Positions 1 through 12,311 are shown, counted from the stretch's first letter. The stretch is DNA of 64,000 nt from Chaunax sp. Z400 (GCA_037577475.1 CM075190.1:444001-508000); one strand, 5' to 3'. Notes: generated by a model not told the origin, from the sequence alone. A program made the numbers and translations.

Positions 1-549
1 CAGTATATATAGTATGAATAGTATGTACAGTATGTATAGTATGAATAGTATGTATAGTATGAATAGTATGTATGGTATGCATGGTATGCATAGTATGTAT
101 AGAATTTATATGTATAGTATGTATAGTAAAAATAGTATGTATAGTATGAATAGTATGTATAGTATGAATAGTATGTATAGTATGAATAGTATGTATAGTA
201 TGTACAGTATGTACAATATGAATAGTATGTATAGTATGTACAGTATGAATAGTATGTACAATATGAATAGTATGTATAGTTTGTACAGTATGAATAGTAT
301 GTATAGTATGAATAGTATGTATAGTATGTATAGTATGTACAGTATGAATAGTATGTATAGTATGTACAGTATGAATAGTATGAATAGTATGTATAGTATG
401 TACAGTATGAATAGTATGAATAGTATGTATAGTATGTATAGTATGTATAGTATAAATAGTATGTACAGTATGAATAGTATGTATAGTATGAATAGTAGTC
501 GTATGTGTAGAATGAACAGTATGTACAGTATGTATAGTATGAATACATG
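1..549. repeat. 9-bp minisatellite AGTATGNAY (left block)
   Basis: Tandem 9-bp units of the form AGTATG followed by TAT, TAC or AAT run from the window edge to the point where unit 1 of the transposase-like gene begins. Some units have drifted (for example a GGTATGCATGGTATGCATAG stretch near 75-95). Because the period is a multiple of three and one frame never meets a stop, long low-complexity reading frames (MYSMNS on plus, LYILFI on minus) arise; they are not genes. The array continues beyond the window. It belongs to the same family as the block at 3804-8825. Confidence 0.97.
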
Positions 550-3136
550 TAGCTTGACCCCTCCCCTGGTCACCTCCCCCGTCTTCGTGTAGAGCTGCAC
601 TCCCTCTGGGTCCTGGATGCAGTGGAGGTGGCGACGCTGGGTCATCCAGATCTCCCCCATCCTGGCGCGGTCAATCAGCGGGACCCCCATGGTGTCCACA
701 GCATTCCAGAAGTGATCCAGCACCTCCTGGATCAGACGGTCGGCTTCTGGCTGCGCCCTGATCCGCCGCCGGCAGTGAGGGGCCATCTCAGGAATGGTCA
801 GGTGGACGATGGCACCCGTCCCCATCTGGGACTGCTTTGCCCTCTTCAGCCGCTCCACATCCTCCCCGTCCCACTCAAAGATGGCAGTGGACAGGCGGGA
901 CATGAAGGGGCCGTACAGCAGGTTGGCGTCGGTGGTGACGCCCCTCGCGAAGCGTCGCAAGAGGTGCCACACATCCAGGCGGACCATCAGCTGGTCCCAG
1001 TCACCAAACATCAGCCCGACCTAACAACGAATCATCAATCGGTCAGTCGTTTTAAATGGCAGCTGCAGTCAGCAGTGTGTCTGTGTGTGAGAGACGCCAC
1101 GGTACCTTGGGCTGGTGGTTGCGAGTGCAGCAGTCCCGGTCCACGTAGAGCACCTGAGGGGGTGCCACCCTGGCCTCCCTGTAGCGCCGCATGAGCCCCT
1201 GCGCCATGGCTACCAGTCCATCCCCCTCGCAGGCGGTGAGGACGGAGATGAGCACCTGCCCGTACTCGTTGCCCACGTTGGTCACCCATCCTGCTGTCCC
1301 AGCGGCCTTACCGGCCAGTTTCTTGGTCATCTGCATGAGACACAGTGAAGAACATTGTCACGTCACACACCGATTATACTTTCAAATAGTAAACATTGTC
1401 GGACACACTGAGAGCACAATCCATAGAAATGCGTGCATCTTCCTAATCACAGCTCACCTTCTTGGTGGAGTCCAGCTTCAAAATGCTGCCAAACACCGAG
1501 GTAAGCCTGGCCTTGGTCTCCGGCAGGCGGGCGAGGGCGTCCCGCACGTACACGGAGAGCAGCCAGGACGCAGAGGGCACTGGTGGCATCTTTGGCAGCT
1601 GCTGCAGGTCCTGCTGTTCCGTGACGCCGAGCAACTCCAACACAGAGAGGTAGCGGATGACGCGCCCCGCCCACTCTGAGCTGTGCTGGTCCCTCAAGGT
1701 TTTTCTGAGGCAAGCCGCACTTTTGCCCAAAGTGCGCTCCCTCAAATGCCCCACCACCGCCTTGTCGCAGGACAACCCGAGTGTGTGGTGAAGAGGTCAA
1801 TCGTGTGCTATGCTGCAGTAAATAATTGAATGAATAAATAAATACACAAGCCTTCTTATTTCTGCTTACTTGTAGGTCAGGATGGCAGGAAACTGCATCT
1901 GGTGCCCCAGGTCCAGCTGGTCCATGATATCCTGGGACCAGGCAGCAACCTTGCGCTTACATGACAGGCATTCCAGGTACTCCGTGCCCATGAAGTACCA
2001 GCCTGTCATGTCCAGGACCCTCCGCACCGTCTTGTACAGACCAGCCCCTGTGAGTTTGTGGCCACATCCCTTGCACACAAACCTGCACGCCCACATCCTG
2101 TAGGGCGCCCACAGGAAGAAGCGTGTGTGAAAAAAGGGATGGCACGAGGCAGGGGGCTGCGCGTACAGGGGCCGGTCTCCTGGGGGGGACCACCAGAGAT
2201 GGAGGTCACTGACGAGGACGGGATGTCCTCCCACACCTCTGGTGAAGAGAGCTCGGCCCAGCCAGTCCTGCTGCTCCACCGGCAGCGCCTTCCTCCACTT
2301 CTTGGGCAGCAGCTGCAACGTTCACATCGCATCCGTCAGTACTATTTTAAGTACTAATATCATTTTGCTTATTACTAGAAAATTATATCTCACCTCTGCA
2401 CCGGTGGAGGTGGGCTGCGCGAGCTGTTTGGGGGGAGGGGGTCCTGAAGGTCCTGGGCGGGCGACAGGTGCTGCGGCATCCCTGGCAACTGCAAATTTCA
2501 GCCAGTCAGTCAGTCAGTCAGTCAGTCAGCCAGCCAGCCAGTTGAACGACTGACAGGACATGGCGTACAAAAAACCAAAATGCACTCACGCTGAGAGTCG
2601 ACCTCCACAGCAGCGGCGACGAGGACGTCGTCCGTCAGGTCACCGGATGCAGCGCCTGCACAAGAAGTGAATGTAGGACTGTATGACATTTGCACTTTTA
2701 ACAGGACTCGTGAGACGCCTACACAACAAGGGGAGAGGGTCTTACTGGTCGACGGACGTGCTGTGTCCTGGCGGGCAGGCGGAGTAGCCGCTGGAACTCT
2801 GGCCGCTGCATCCTGGTTGGTGCGACCGACCAAGTACACCTGCAGCTGCTTCAGCCGCGACCCGGCCTGTGGCTTCTGGCGCGTCACCCACTGCACGTAC
2901 CTATGGACAAACAGGGCAAACCGAATGAGTGTTTTCTCCATAGTTGACCTGTGAATTTTTACAATTGAAAAATGATGACTTCTCAATACTCACGTCCTGC
3001 TCTCCCGGTCAGTTGCTTCGTACAGTGAAGCATAGGTCCTGCTGGCGTGCACCCCAAAACCTACGCAACACTTATCCATGCCCCTCACCGACTCTGCTCC
3101 CTCCCGCATCCGCCGCTCCTTCACTGCCACCATGAC
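547..3136 (-). pseudogene. DUF6729-type transposase-like gene, copy 1 (5'-truncated, acceptor lost)
   Basis: This is a second copy of the gene at 8830-11827, at a constant offset of 8,283 bases, so there is no indel along about 2.6 kb. I counted 12 substitutions. Exon equivalents are 2994-3136 (3' end of exon 1 only), 2746-2900, 2590-2655, 2394-2488, 1870-2312, 1458-1776, 1106-1330 and 547-1020. Two lesions make it a likely pseudogene. Exon 1 is cut at 3136, where a 31-bp repeat array replaces the start codon and about 400 bases. The acceptor of exon 6 reads CGG instead of CAG (base 1778). The zinc pairs CKGC and CLSC, LDSTKK, YVDRDCC and RLDVWH all survive. Some substitutions change residues (GEW to GDW, DAH to DAN, IWR to IWM). 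Past 547 the copy runs straight into minisatellite, as copy 2 does. No promoter remains nearby. The family assignment is from remembered family motifs and was not searched. Confidence 0.85.
2503..2541. repeat. CAGT/CAGC microsatellite in intron 3 of copy 1
   Basis: A short run of CAGT repeats passes into CAGC repeats just upstream (on the minus strand) of the exon 4 acceptor. The same run with the same length occurs at 10786-10824, which underlines how recent the duplication is. Confidence 0.9.
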
Positions 3137-3535
3137 AGACCAAAACACACACAAATTATAAAAACACACCGCAAAACACACACAAATTATAAAAACACAC
3201 CGCAAAACACACACAAATTATAAAAACACACCGCAAAACACACACAAATTATAAAAACACACCGCAAAACACACACAAATTATAAAAACACACCGCAAAA
3301 CACACACAAATTATAAAAACACACCGCAAAACACACACAAATTATAAAAACACACCGCAAAACACACACAAATTATAAAAACACACCGCAAAACACACAC
3401 AAATTATAAAAACACACCGCAAAACACACACAAATTATAAAAACACACTGCAAAACACACACAAATTATAAAAACATACTGCAAAACACACACAAATTAT
3501 AAAAACACACTGCAAAACACACAAATTATATAAAG
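3137..3535. repeat. 31-bp A/C-rich minisatellite
   Basis: About 12 to 13 tandem copies of a 31-bp unit containing ACACACAAATTATAAAAACA and CGCAAAAC. The units are almost identical on the left and pick up CCG to CTG changes to the right. The array begins exactly where the exon 1 homology of copy 1 stops, so it marks the truncation point. The following 100 bases to about 3640 are A-rich and degenerate. Confidence 0.95.
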
Positions 3536-3639
3536 GCAAAGCAAATATACACATACAAAGAAAAGACACACACAAACAAAAAAGATAAGATAAACACACT
3601 GCACACAATTATGTTCTAAAAATAAACAAATCCATCACT

Positions 3640-3762
3640 TCCCCCCCTCTGCTTCTCTTTCCTGTCTCTTCCTTCTGTCCTGTTTTCTCTTTTCCTTTCT
3701 CTTCATTTTCTGCGCAAGTCTTTGCTCCTTCCTTTTGAATCTTTCTGCTCTCCTCTTTGCCA
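3640..3762 (-). pseudogene. Relic of the gene B basic-tail exon
   Basis: The pyrimidine-rich plus strand (CTTTCCTGTCTCTTCCTTCT, then TCCTTCCTTTT and CTCTGCTCTCCTC) matches the part of gene B near 14,865-14,990, which encodes the end of its Arg/Lys-rich tail on the minus strand. Only this scrap of gene B lies between copy 2 and copy 1 of gene A, at the place expected if the ancestral unit was A followed by B. Too short and diverged to code. Confidence 0.7.
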
Positions 3763-3803
3763 ACAAGGGGAGAGGGTCTTACTGGTCGACGGACATGCTG
3801 TGT
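3763..3803 (-). pseudogene. 41-bp relic of the exon 2 donor region of gene A
   Basis: CAACAAGGGGAGAGGGTCTT and the bases after it, to CTGTGT, repeat 2727-2767 (and 11,010-11,050 in copy 2) with one visible change. That sequence spans the exon 2 / intron 2 donor of the transposase-like gene. It is wedged between the gene B relic and the minisatellite, so this junction is a patchwork of three sources. Confidence 0.85.
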
Positions 3804-6800
3804 ACAGTATGAATAATATGTATAGTATGTACAGTATGAATAATATGTATAGTATCTACAGTATGTTTAGTATGAATAGTATGTATAGTATGAATAGTAT
3901 GTATAGTATGTACAGTATGAATAGTATGTACAGTATGAATAGTATGAATAGTATGTACAGTATGAATAGTATGAATAGTATGTACAGTATGAATAGTATG
4001 AATAGTATGTACAGTATGAATAGTATGTATAGTATGTACAGTATGAATAGTATGTATAGTATGTACAGTATGAATAGTATGAATAGTATGTATAGTATGT
4101 ATAGTATGTACAGTATGAATAGTATGAATAGTATGAATAGTATGTATAGTATGTACGGTATGAACAGTATGTACAGTATGTACAGTATGTACAGTATGTA
4201 CAGTATGAATAGTATGTATAGAATGTATAGTATGTATAGTATGTATAGTATAAATAGTATGTACAGTATGAATAGTATGTATAGTATGTACAGTATGAAT
4301 AGTATGTATAGTATGTACAGTATGAATAGTATGTATAGTATGTACAGTATGAATAGTATGTATAGTATGTACAGTATGAATAGTATGTATAGTATGTACA
4401 GTATGAATAGTATGTATAGTATGTACAGTATGAATAGTATGTATAGTATGTACAGTATGAATAGTATGTATAGTATGTACAGTATGAATAGTATGTACAG
4501 TATGTACAGTATGTACAGTATGAACAGTATGAATAGTATGTATAGTATGAATAGTATGTACAGTATGAATAGTATGTATAGTATGTACAGTATGAATAGT
4601 ATGTACAGTATGAATAGTATGTACAGTATGTACAGTATGAATAGTATGTACAGTATGTACAGTATGAATAGTATGTACAGTATGTATAGTATGAATAGTA
4701 TGTATAGTATGAGTAGTATGTATAGTATGTACAGTATGAATAGTATGTACAGTATGTATAGTATGAATAGTATGTATAGTATAAATAGTATGTATAGTAT
4801 AAATAGTATGTGTAGTATGTATAGTATAAATAGTATGTACAGTATGTATAGTATGAATAGTATGTACAGTATGTATAGTATGAATAGTATGTATAGTATG
4901 TACAGTATGAATAGTATGTGTAGTATGTACAGTATGACTAGTATGAATAGTATGTATAGTATGTACAGTAGGAATAGTATGTATAGTAGGAATAGTATGT
5001 ATAGTACGAATAGTATGTATAGTACGAATAGTATGTATAGTACGAATAGTATGTACAGTATGAGTAGTATGTACAGTATGTATAGTATGTACAGTATGTA
5101 CATTATGAATAGTATGAATAGTATGTACAGTATGAATAGTATGTATAGTATAAATAGTATGTATAGTATAAATAGTATGTGTAGTATGTATAGTATGTGT
5201 AGTATGTATAGTATAAATAGTATGTACAGTATGTATAGTATGAATAGTATGTACAGTATGTACAGTATGAATAGTATGTATAGTAGGAATAGTATGTATA
5301 GTATGAATAGTATGAATAGTATGTACAGTATGAATAGTATGTACAGTATGAATAGTATGTATAGTATGAATAGTATGTATAGTATGTACAGTATGAATAG
5401 TATGTACAGTATGAATAGTATGTACAGTATGAATAGTATTTACAGTATGAATAGTATGTATAGTATGAATAGTATGTATAGTATGTACAGTATGAATAGT
5501 ATGTACAGTATGAATAGTATGAATAGTATGTACAGTATGAATAGTATGAATAGTATGTACAGTATGAATAGTATGAATAGTATGTACAGTATGAATAGTA
5601 TGTATAGTATGTACAGTATGAATAGTATGTATAGTATGTACAGTATGAATAGTATGAATAGTATGTATAGTATGTATAGTATGTACAGTATGAATAGTAT
5701 GAATAGTATGAATAGTATGTATAGTATGTACGGTATGAACAGTATGTACAGTATGTACAGTATGAATAGTATGTACAGTATGTACAGTATGTACAGTATG
5801 AATAGTATGTATAGAATGTATAGTATGTATAGTATAAATAGTATGTACAGTATGAATAGTATGTATAGTATGTACAGTATGAATAGTATGAATAGTATGT
5901 ATAGTATGTACAGTATGAATAGTATGTACAGTATGAATAGTATGTATAGTATGTACAGTATGAATAGTATGTATAGTATGTACAGTATGAATAGTATGTA
6001 TAGTATGTACAGTATGAATAGTATGTATAGTATGTACAGTATGAATAGTATGTATAGTATGTACAGTATGAATAGTATGTACAGTATGTACAGTATGAAT
6101 AGTATGTACAGTATGTACAGTATGTACAGTATGTACAGTATGAACAGTATGAATAGTATGTATAGTATGTACAGTATGTATAGCATGAATAGTATGTATA
6201 GTATGTACAGTATGAATAGTATGTACAGTATGAATAGTATGTATAGTATGTACAGTATGAATAGTATGTACAGTATGAATAGTATGTACAGTATGTACAG
6301 TATGTACAGTATGAATAGTATGTACAGTATGTACAGTATGTATAGTACGAATAGTATGTGTAGTATGTATAGTATGTACAGTATGAATAGTATGTACAGT
6401 ATGAATAGTATGTATAGTATGAATAGTATGTATAGTATAAATAGTATGTATAGTATAAATAGTATGTATAGTATAAATAGTATGTGTAGTATGTATAGTA
6501 TAAATAGTATGTACAGTATGTATAGTATGAATAGTATGTACAGTATGTATAGTATGAATAGTATGTATAGTATGTACAGTATGAATAGTATGTGTAGTAT
6601 GTACAGTATGACTAGTATGAATAGTATGTATAGTATGTACAGTAGGAATAGTATGTATAGTAGGAATAGTATGTATAGTATGAATAGTATGTATAGTACG
6701 AATAGTATGTATAGTACGAATAGTATGTACAGTATGAGTAGTATGTATAGTATGTACAGTATGTATAGTATGTACAGTATGTACATTATGAATAGTATGA

Positions 6801-8825
6801 ATAGTATGTACAGTATGAATAGTATGTATAGTATAAATAGTATGTATAGTATAAATAGTATGTGTAGTATGTATAGTATGTGTAGTATGTATAGTATAAA
6901 TAGTATGTACAGTATGTATAGTATGAATAGTATGTACAGTATGTACAGTATGAATAGTATGTATAGTATGTACAGTATGTACAGTATGTACAGTATGAAT
7001 AGTATGTACAGTATGAATAGTATGAATAGTATGTACAGTATGAATAGTATGTATAGTATGTACAGTATGAATAGTATGTATAGTATGTACAGTATGAATA
7101 GTATGAATAGTATGTATAGTATGTATAGTATGTACAGTATGAATAGTATGAATAGTATGAATAGTATGTATAGTATGTACGGTATGAACAGTATGTACAG
7201 TATGTACAGTATGAATAGTATGTACAGTATGTACAGTATGTATAGTATGTATAGAATGTATAGTATGTATAGTATGTATAGTATAAATAGTATGTACAGT
7301 ATGAATAGTATGTATAGTATGTACAGTATGAATAGTATGAATAGTATGTATAGTATGTACAGTATGAATAGTATGTACAGTATGAATAGTATGTATAGTA
7401 TGTACAGTATGAATAGTATGTATAGTATGTACAGTATGAATAGTATGTATAGTATGTACAGTATGAATAGTATGTATAGTATGTACAGTATGAATAGTAT
7501 GTATAGTATGTACAGTATGAATAGTATGTACAGTATGTACAGTATGAATAGTATGTACAGTATGTACAGTATGTACAGTATGTACAGTATGAACAGTATG
7601 AATAGTATGTATAGTATGTACAGTATGTATAGCATGAATAGTATGTACAGTATGAATAGTATGTACAGTATGAATAGTATGTATAGTATGTACAGTATGA
7701 ATAGTATGTACAGTATGAATAGTATGTACAGTATGTACAGTATGTACAGTATGAATAGTATGTACAGTATGTACAGTATGTATAGTACGAATAGTATGTG
7801 TAGTATGTATAGTATGTACAGTATGAATAGTATGTAAAGTATGAATAGTATGTATAGTATAAATAGTATGTATAGTATAAATAGTATGTATAGTATAAAT
7901 AGTATGTGTAGTATGTATAGTATAAATAGTATGTACAGTATGTATAGTATGAATAGTATGTACAGTATGTATAGTATGAATAGTATGTATAGTATGTACA
8001 GTATGAATAGTATGTGTAGTATGTACAGTATGACTAGTATGAATAGTATGTATAGTATGTACAGTAGGAATAGTATGTATAGTAGGAATAGTATGTATAG
8101 TACGAATAGTATGTATAGTACGAATAGTATGTATAGTACGAATAGTATGTACAGTATGAGTAGTATGTATAGTATGTACAGTATGTATAGTATGTACAGT
8201 ATGTACATTATGAATAGTATGAATAGTATGTACAGTATGAATAGTATGTATAGTATAAATAGTATGTATAGTATAAATAGTATGTGTAGTATGTATAGTA
8301 TGTGTAGTATGTATAGTATAAATAGTATGTACAGTATGTATAGTATGAATAGTATGTACAGTATGTACAGTATGAATAGTATGTATAGTATGTACAGTAT
8401 GTACAGTATGAATAGTATGTATAGTAGGAATAGTATGTATAGTATGAATAGTATGAATAGTATGTACAGTATGAATAGTATGTACAGTATGAATAGTATG
8501 TATAGTATGAATAGTATGTATAGTATGTACAGTATGAATAGTATGTACAGTATGTACAGTATGAATAGTATTTACAGTATGAATAGTATGTATAGTATGA
8601 ATAGTATGTATAGTATGTACAGTATGAATAGTATGTATAGTATGTACAGTATGAATAGTATGAATAGTATGAATAGTATGTATAGTATGTACAGTATGAA
8701 CAGTATGTATAGTATGAACAGTATGTATAGTATGTACAGTATGAATAGTATGTATTGTATGTACAGTATGAATAGTATGTATAGTATGTACAGTATGAAT
8801 AGTATGTACAGTATGTATAGTATGA
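3804..8825. repeat. 9-bp minisatellite AGTATGNAY (5 kb block) with higher-order repeats
   Basis: Some 550 tandem 9-bp units replace the C-terminal half of gene A copy 2. Rare variant units give a higher-order pattern. GTACGGTATGAAC occurs at about 4152, 5728 and 7177; GTACATTATG at about 5098, 6781 and 8203. The super-repeat is therefore roughly 1.4-1.7 kb, with about three copies. Length changes are in multiples of nine, so one plus-strand frame stays open for 1,371 codons until a TAC to TAA change near 7835, and two minus frames are also long. The composition (only Met, Tyr, Ser, Asn and the like) and the lack of any start context argue against coding. Confidence 0.97.
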
Positions 8826-8829
8826 ATAC

Positions 8830-11827
8830 ATGTAGCTTGACCCCTCCCCTGGTCACTTCCCCCGTCTTCGTGTAGAGCTGCACTCCCTCTGGGTCCTGGA
8901 TGCAGTGGAGGTGGCGACGCTGGGTCCTCCAGATCTCCCCCATCCTGGCGCGGTCAATCAGCGGGACCCCCATGGTGTCCACAGCATTCCAGAAGTGATC
9001 CAGCACCTCCTGGATCAGACGGTCGGCTTCTGGCTGCGCCCTGATCCGCCGCCGGCAGTGAGGGCCCATCTCAGGAATGGTCAGGTGGACGATGGCACCC
9101 GTCCCCATCTGGGACTGCTTTGCCCTCTTCAGCCGCTCCACATCCTCCCCGTCCCACTCAAAGATGGCAGTGGACAGGCGGGACATGAAGGGGCCGTACA
9201 GCAGGTGGGCGTCGGTGGTGACGCCCCTCGCGAAGCGTCGCAAGAGGTGCCACACATCCAGGCGGACCATCAGCTGGTCCCACTCACCAAACATCAGCCC
9301 GACCTAACAACGAATCATCAATCGGTCAGTCGTTTTAAATGGCAGCTGCAGTCAGCAGTGTGTCTGTGTGTGAGAGACGCCACGGTACCTTGGGCTGGTG
9401 GTTGCGAGTGCAGCAGTCCCGGTCCACGTAGAGCACCTGAGGGGGTGCCACCCTGGCCTCCCTGTAGCGCCGCATGAGCCCCTGCGCCATGGCTACCAGT
9501 CCATCCCCCTCGCAGGCGGTGAGGACGGAGATGAGCACCTGCCCGTACTCGTTGCCCACGTTGGTCACCCATCCTGCTGTCCCAGCGGCCTTACCGGCCA
9601 GTTTCTTGGTCATCTGCATGAGACACAGTGAAGAACATTGTCACGTCACACACCGATTATACTTTCAAATAGTAAACATTGTCGGACACACTGAGAGCAC
9701 AATCCATAGAAATGCGTGCATCTTCCTAATCACAGCTCACCTTCTTGGTGGAGTCCAGCTTCAAAATGCTGCCAAACACCGAGGTAAGCCTGGCCTTGGT
9801 CTCCGGCAGGCGGGCGAGGGCGTCCCGCACGTACACGGAGAGCAGCCAGGACGCAGAGGGCACCGGTGGCATCTTTGGCAGCTGCTGCAGGTCCTGCTGT
9901 TCCGTGACGCCGAGCAACTCCAACACAGAGAGGTAGCGGATGACGCGCCCCGCCCACTCTGAGCTGTGCTGCTCCCTCAAGGTTTTTCTGAGGCAAGCCG
10001 CACTGTTGCCCAAAGTGCGCTCCCTCAAATGCCCCACCACCGCCTTGTCGCAGGACAACCTGAGTGTGTGGTGAAGAGGTTAATCGTGTGCTATGCTGCA
10101 GTAAATAATTGAATGAATAAATAAATACACAAGCCTTCTTATTTCTGCTTACTTGTAGGTCAGGATGGCAGGAAACTGCATCTGGTGCCCCAGGTCCAGC
10201 TGGTCCATGATATCCTGGGACCAGGCAGCAACCTTGCGCTTACATGACAGGCATTCCAGGTACTCCGTGCCCATGAAGTACCAGCCTGTCATGTCCAGGA
10301 CCCTCCGCACCGTCTTGTACAGACCAGCCCCTGTGAGTTTGTGGCCACATCCCTTGCACACAAACCTGCACGCCCACATCCTGTAGGGCGCCCACAGGAA
10401 GAAGCGTGTGTGAAAAAAGGGATGGCACGAGGCAGGGGGCTGCGCGTACAGGGGCCGGTCTCCTGGGGGGGACCACCAGAGATGGAGGTCACTGACGAGG
10501 ACGGGATGTCCTCCCGCACCTCTGGTGAAGAGAGCTCGGCCCAGCCAGTCCTGCTGCTCCACCGGCAGCGCCTTCCTCCACTTCTTGGGCAGCAGCTGCA
10601 ACGTTCACATCGCATCCGTCAGTACTATTTTAAGTACTAATATCATTTTGCTTATTACTAGAAAATTATATCTCACCTCTGCACCGGTGGAGGTGGGCTG
10701 CGCGAGCTGTTTGGGGGGAGGGGGTCCTGAAGGTCCTGGGCGGGCGACAGGTGCTGCGGCATCCCTGGCAACTGCAAATTTCAGCCAGTCAGTCAGTCAG
10801 TCAGTCAGTCAGCCAGCCAGCCAGTTGAACGACTGACAGGACATGGCGTACAAAAAACCAAAATGCACTCACGCTGAGAGTCGACCTCCACAGCAGCGGC
10901 GACGAGGACGTCGTCCGTCAGGTCACCGGATGCAGCGCCTGCACAAGAAGTGAATGTAGGACTGTATGACATTTGCACTTTTAACAGGACTCGTGAGACG
11001 CCTACACAACAAGGGGAGAGGGTCTTACTGGTCGACGGACGTGCTGTGTCCTGGCGGGCAGGCGGAGTAGCCGCTGGAACTCTGGCCGCTGCATCCTGGT
11101 TGGTGCGACCGACCAAGTACACCTGCAGCTGCTTCAGCCGCGACCCGGCCTGTGGCTTCTGGCGCGTCACCCACTGCACGTACCTATGGACAAACAGGGC
11201 AAACCGAATGAGTGTTTTCTCCATAGTTGACCTGTGAATTTTTACAATTGAAAAATGATGACTTCTCAATACTCACGTCCTGCTCTCCCGGTCAGTTGCT
11301 TCGTACAGTGAAGCATAGGTCCTGCTGGCGTGCACCCCAAAACCTACGCAACACTTATCCATGCCCCTCACCGACTCTGCTCCCTCCCACATCCGCCGCT
11401 CCTTCACTGCCACCATGACAGGTGGAAAGAGGGCAGCATAGGAGGTGAGGGCGTTTTTGTTGGCCTCGAGGCGAGACTGGGAGGTGCCCCCCCTCCCATC
11501 CATCTCCCCCTGATGAGAGACGATGATGCTAACTGCATAGCCAACATCGTTGCTCAATAGCCATTTCAATGTCTGACCCCTGTACTGTCCAAACTGGAGC
11601 TCTGTTTCACTGAGCACCAGTTCAGGGCAGCCTGGGTCACCTCCCGCAGCCTTGACCTTGGTCACTGCCTCCTCCCTCACCCTCTCAGGCAGCTTCACCT
11701 CGAACGACCTCACAGTGTCTCGGCCACCCTTCTGGGAGGCTTTGACGACGTGTGTCGCCGCGGCAGAAGGCTGCAAGATCAGGTGGGAGGAGGAAGGCAG
11801 GTACCGAAAGGCCGGAGTGGAATCCAT
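8830..11827 (-). CDS. DUF6729-type transposase-like protein, copy 2 (exons 1-8, C-terminus missing)
   Basis: Eight exons with GT..AG borders and matching phases: 11277-11827, 11029-11183, 10873-10938, 10677-10771, 10153-10595, 9741-10059, 9389-9613 and 8830-9303; together 776 codons with no stop. The start ATG at 11827 is the first in the exon, just after a good acceptor (TTATTTGTAG). An early region reads FGQYRGQTLKWLL then NDVGYAV. A zinc-ribbon-like part has CKGC (C369, C372) and CLSC (C404, C407). The candidate RNase-H-like core shows LDSTKK (D539), YVDRDCC (D607, D609) and RLDVWHLLRRF (D634, H637), the order seen in MULE/KDZ-type DDE transposases; this reading is inference. Exon 8 ends at KLH with a possible GT donor, then minisatellite begins, so the exons after KLH are absent. 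A fusion or truncated product is possible if it is transcribed. The closest relatives I recall are unannotated fish proteins carrying DUF6729. Confidence 0.8.
10786..10824. repeat. CAGT/CAGC microsatellite in intron 3 of copy 2
   Basis: Same run as at 2503-2541, in the corresponding intron of the other copy. Confidence 0.9.
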
Positions 11828-11828
11828 T

Positions 11829-12059
11829 CTACAAATAAGCAGACGACAGGCGCGTTAATTACACACTTTAAGCATTACACTCACACATACACAGCATTTA
11901 TCTTATCAAATGCATTTCACTGTGTCTCTGTGCTCTGTCATTATCCTCTTTTCAAATAAATTCTAGGATTACATCACCATGTAATGATCCGTCATGGACA
12001 GCAAATCAATACATTCACACAGAGAAATGAGATAGAGCTGACCATGACTTACAGTATTA
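11829..12059 (-). other. Presumed first-intron sequence of copy 2
   Basis: AT-rich sequence without coding signal between the exon 1 acceptor (TTATTTGTAG) and the TG/TA microsatellite. It ends the presumed intron that starts at the GTAAGT donor after 13609. Confidence 0.45.
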
Positions 12060-12310
12060 TGTGTGTGTGTGTGTGTGTATATATACACATATATATATAC
12101 ACATACATATATATACACATACATATATATACACATACATATATATACACATACATATATACATATATATATACACATACACATATATATACACATACAT
12201 ATACACACACATACATATATACATATATATATACACATACACATATATATACATATATATACACATACACATATATATACACATACATATACACATACAT
12301 ATATATATAT
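12060..12310. repeat. (TG)n / TATACACA microsatellite
   Basis: A TG run, then about 240 bases of alternating ATATAT and ACACATAC words. All six frames stay open in places only because of the simple composition. The Tc1-derived element next to it has inserted at a TA of this run. Confidence 0.96.
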
Positions 12311-12311
12311 A

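Noticed and set aside
622..1194. 190-codon plus-strand frames at 622-1194 and 8905-9477
   Set aside because: Antisense to exons 7 and 8 of gene A, crossing an intron; the minus strand has matching splice sites and conserved motifs.
3722..7837. 1,371-codon plus-strand open frame (MYSMNS repeats)
   Set aside because: Product of a 9-bp tandem repeat with no stop in one frame; only simple repeat residues, and the opposite strand is open too.
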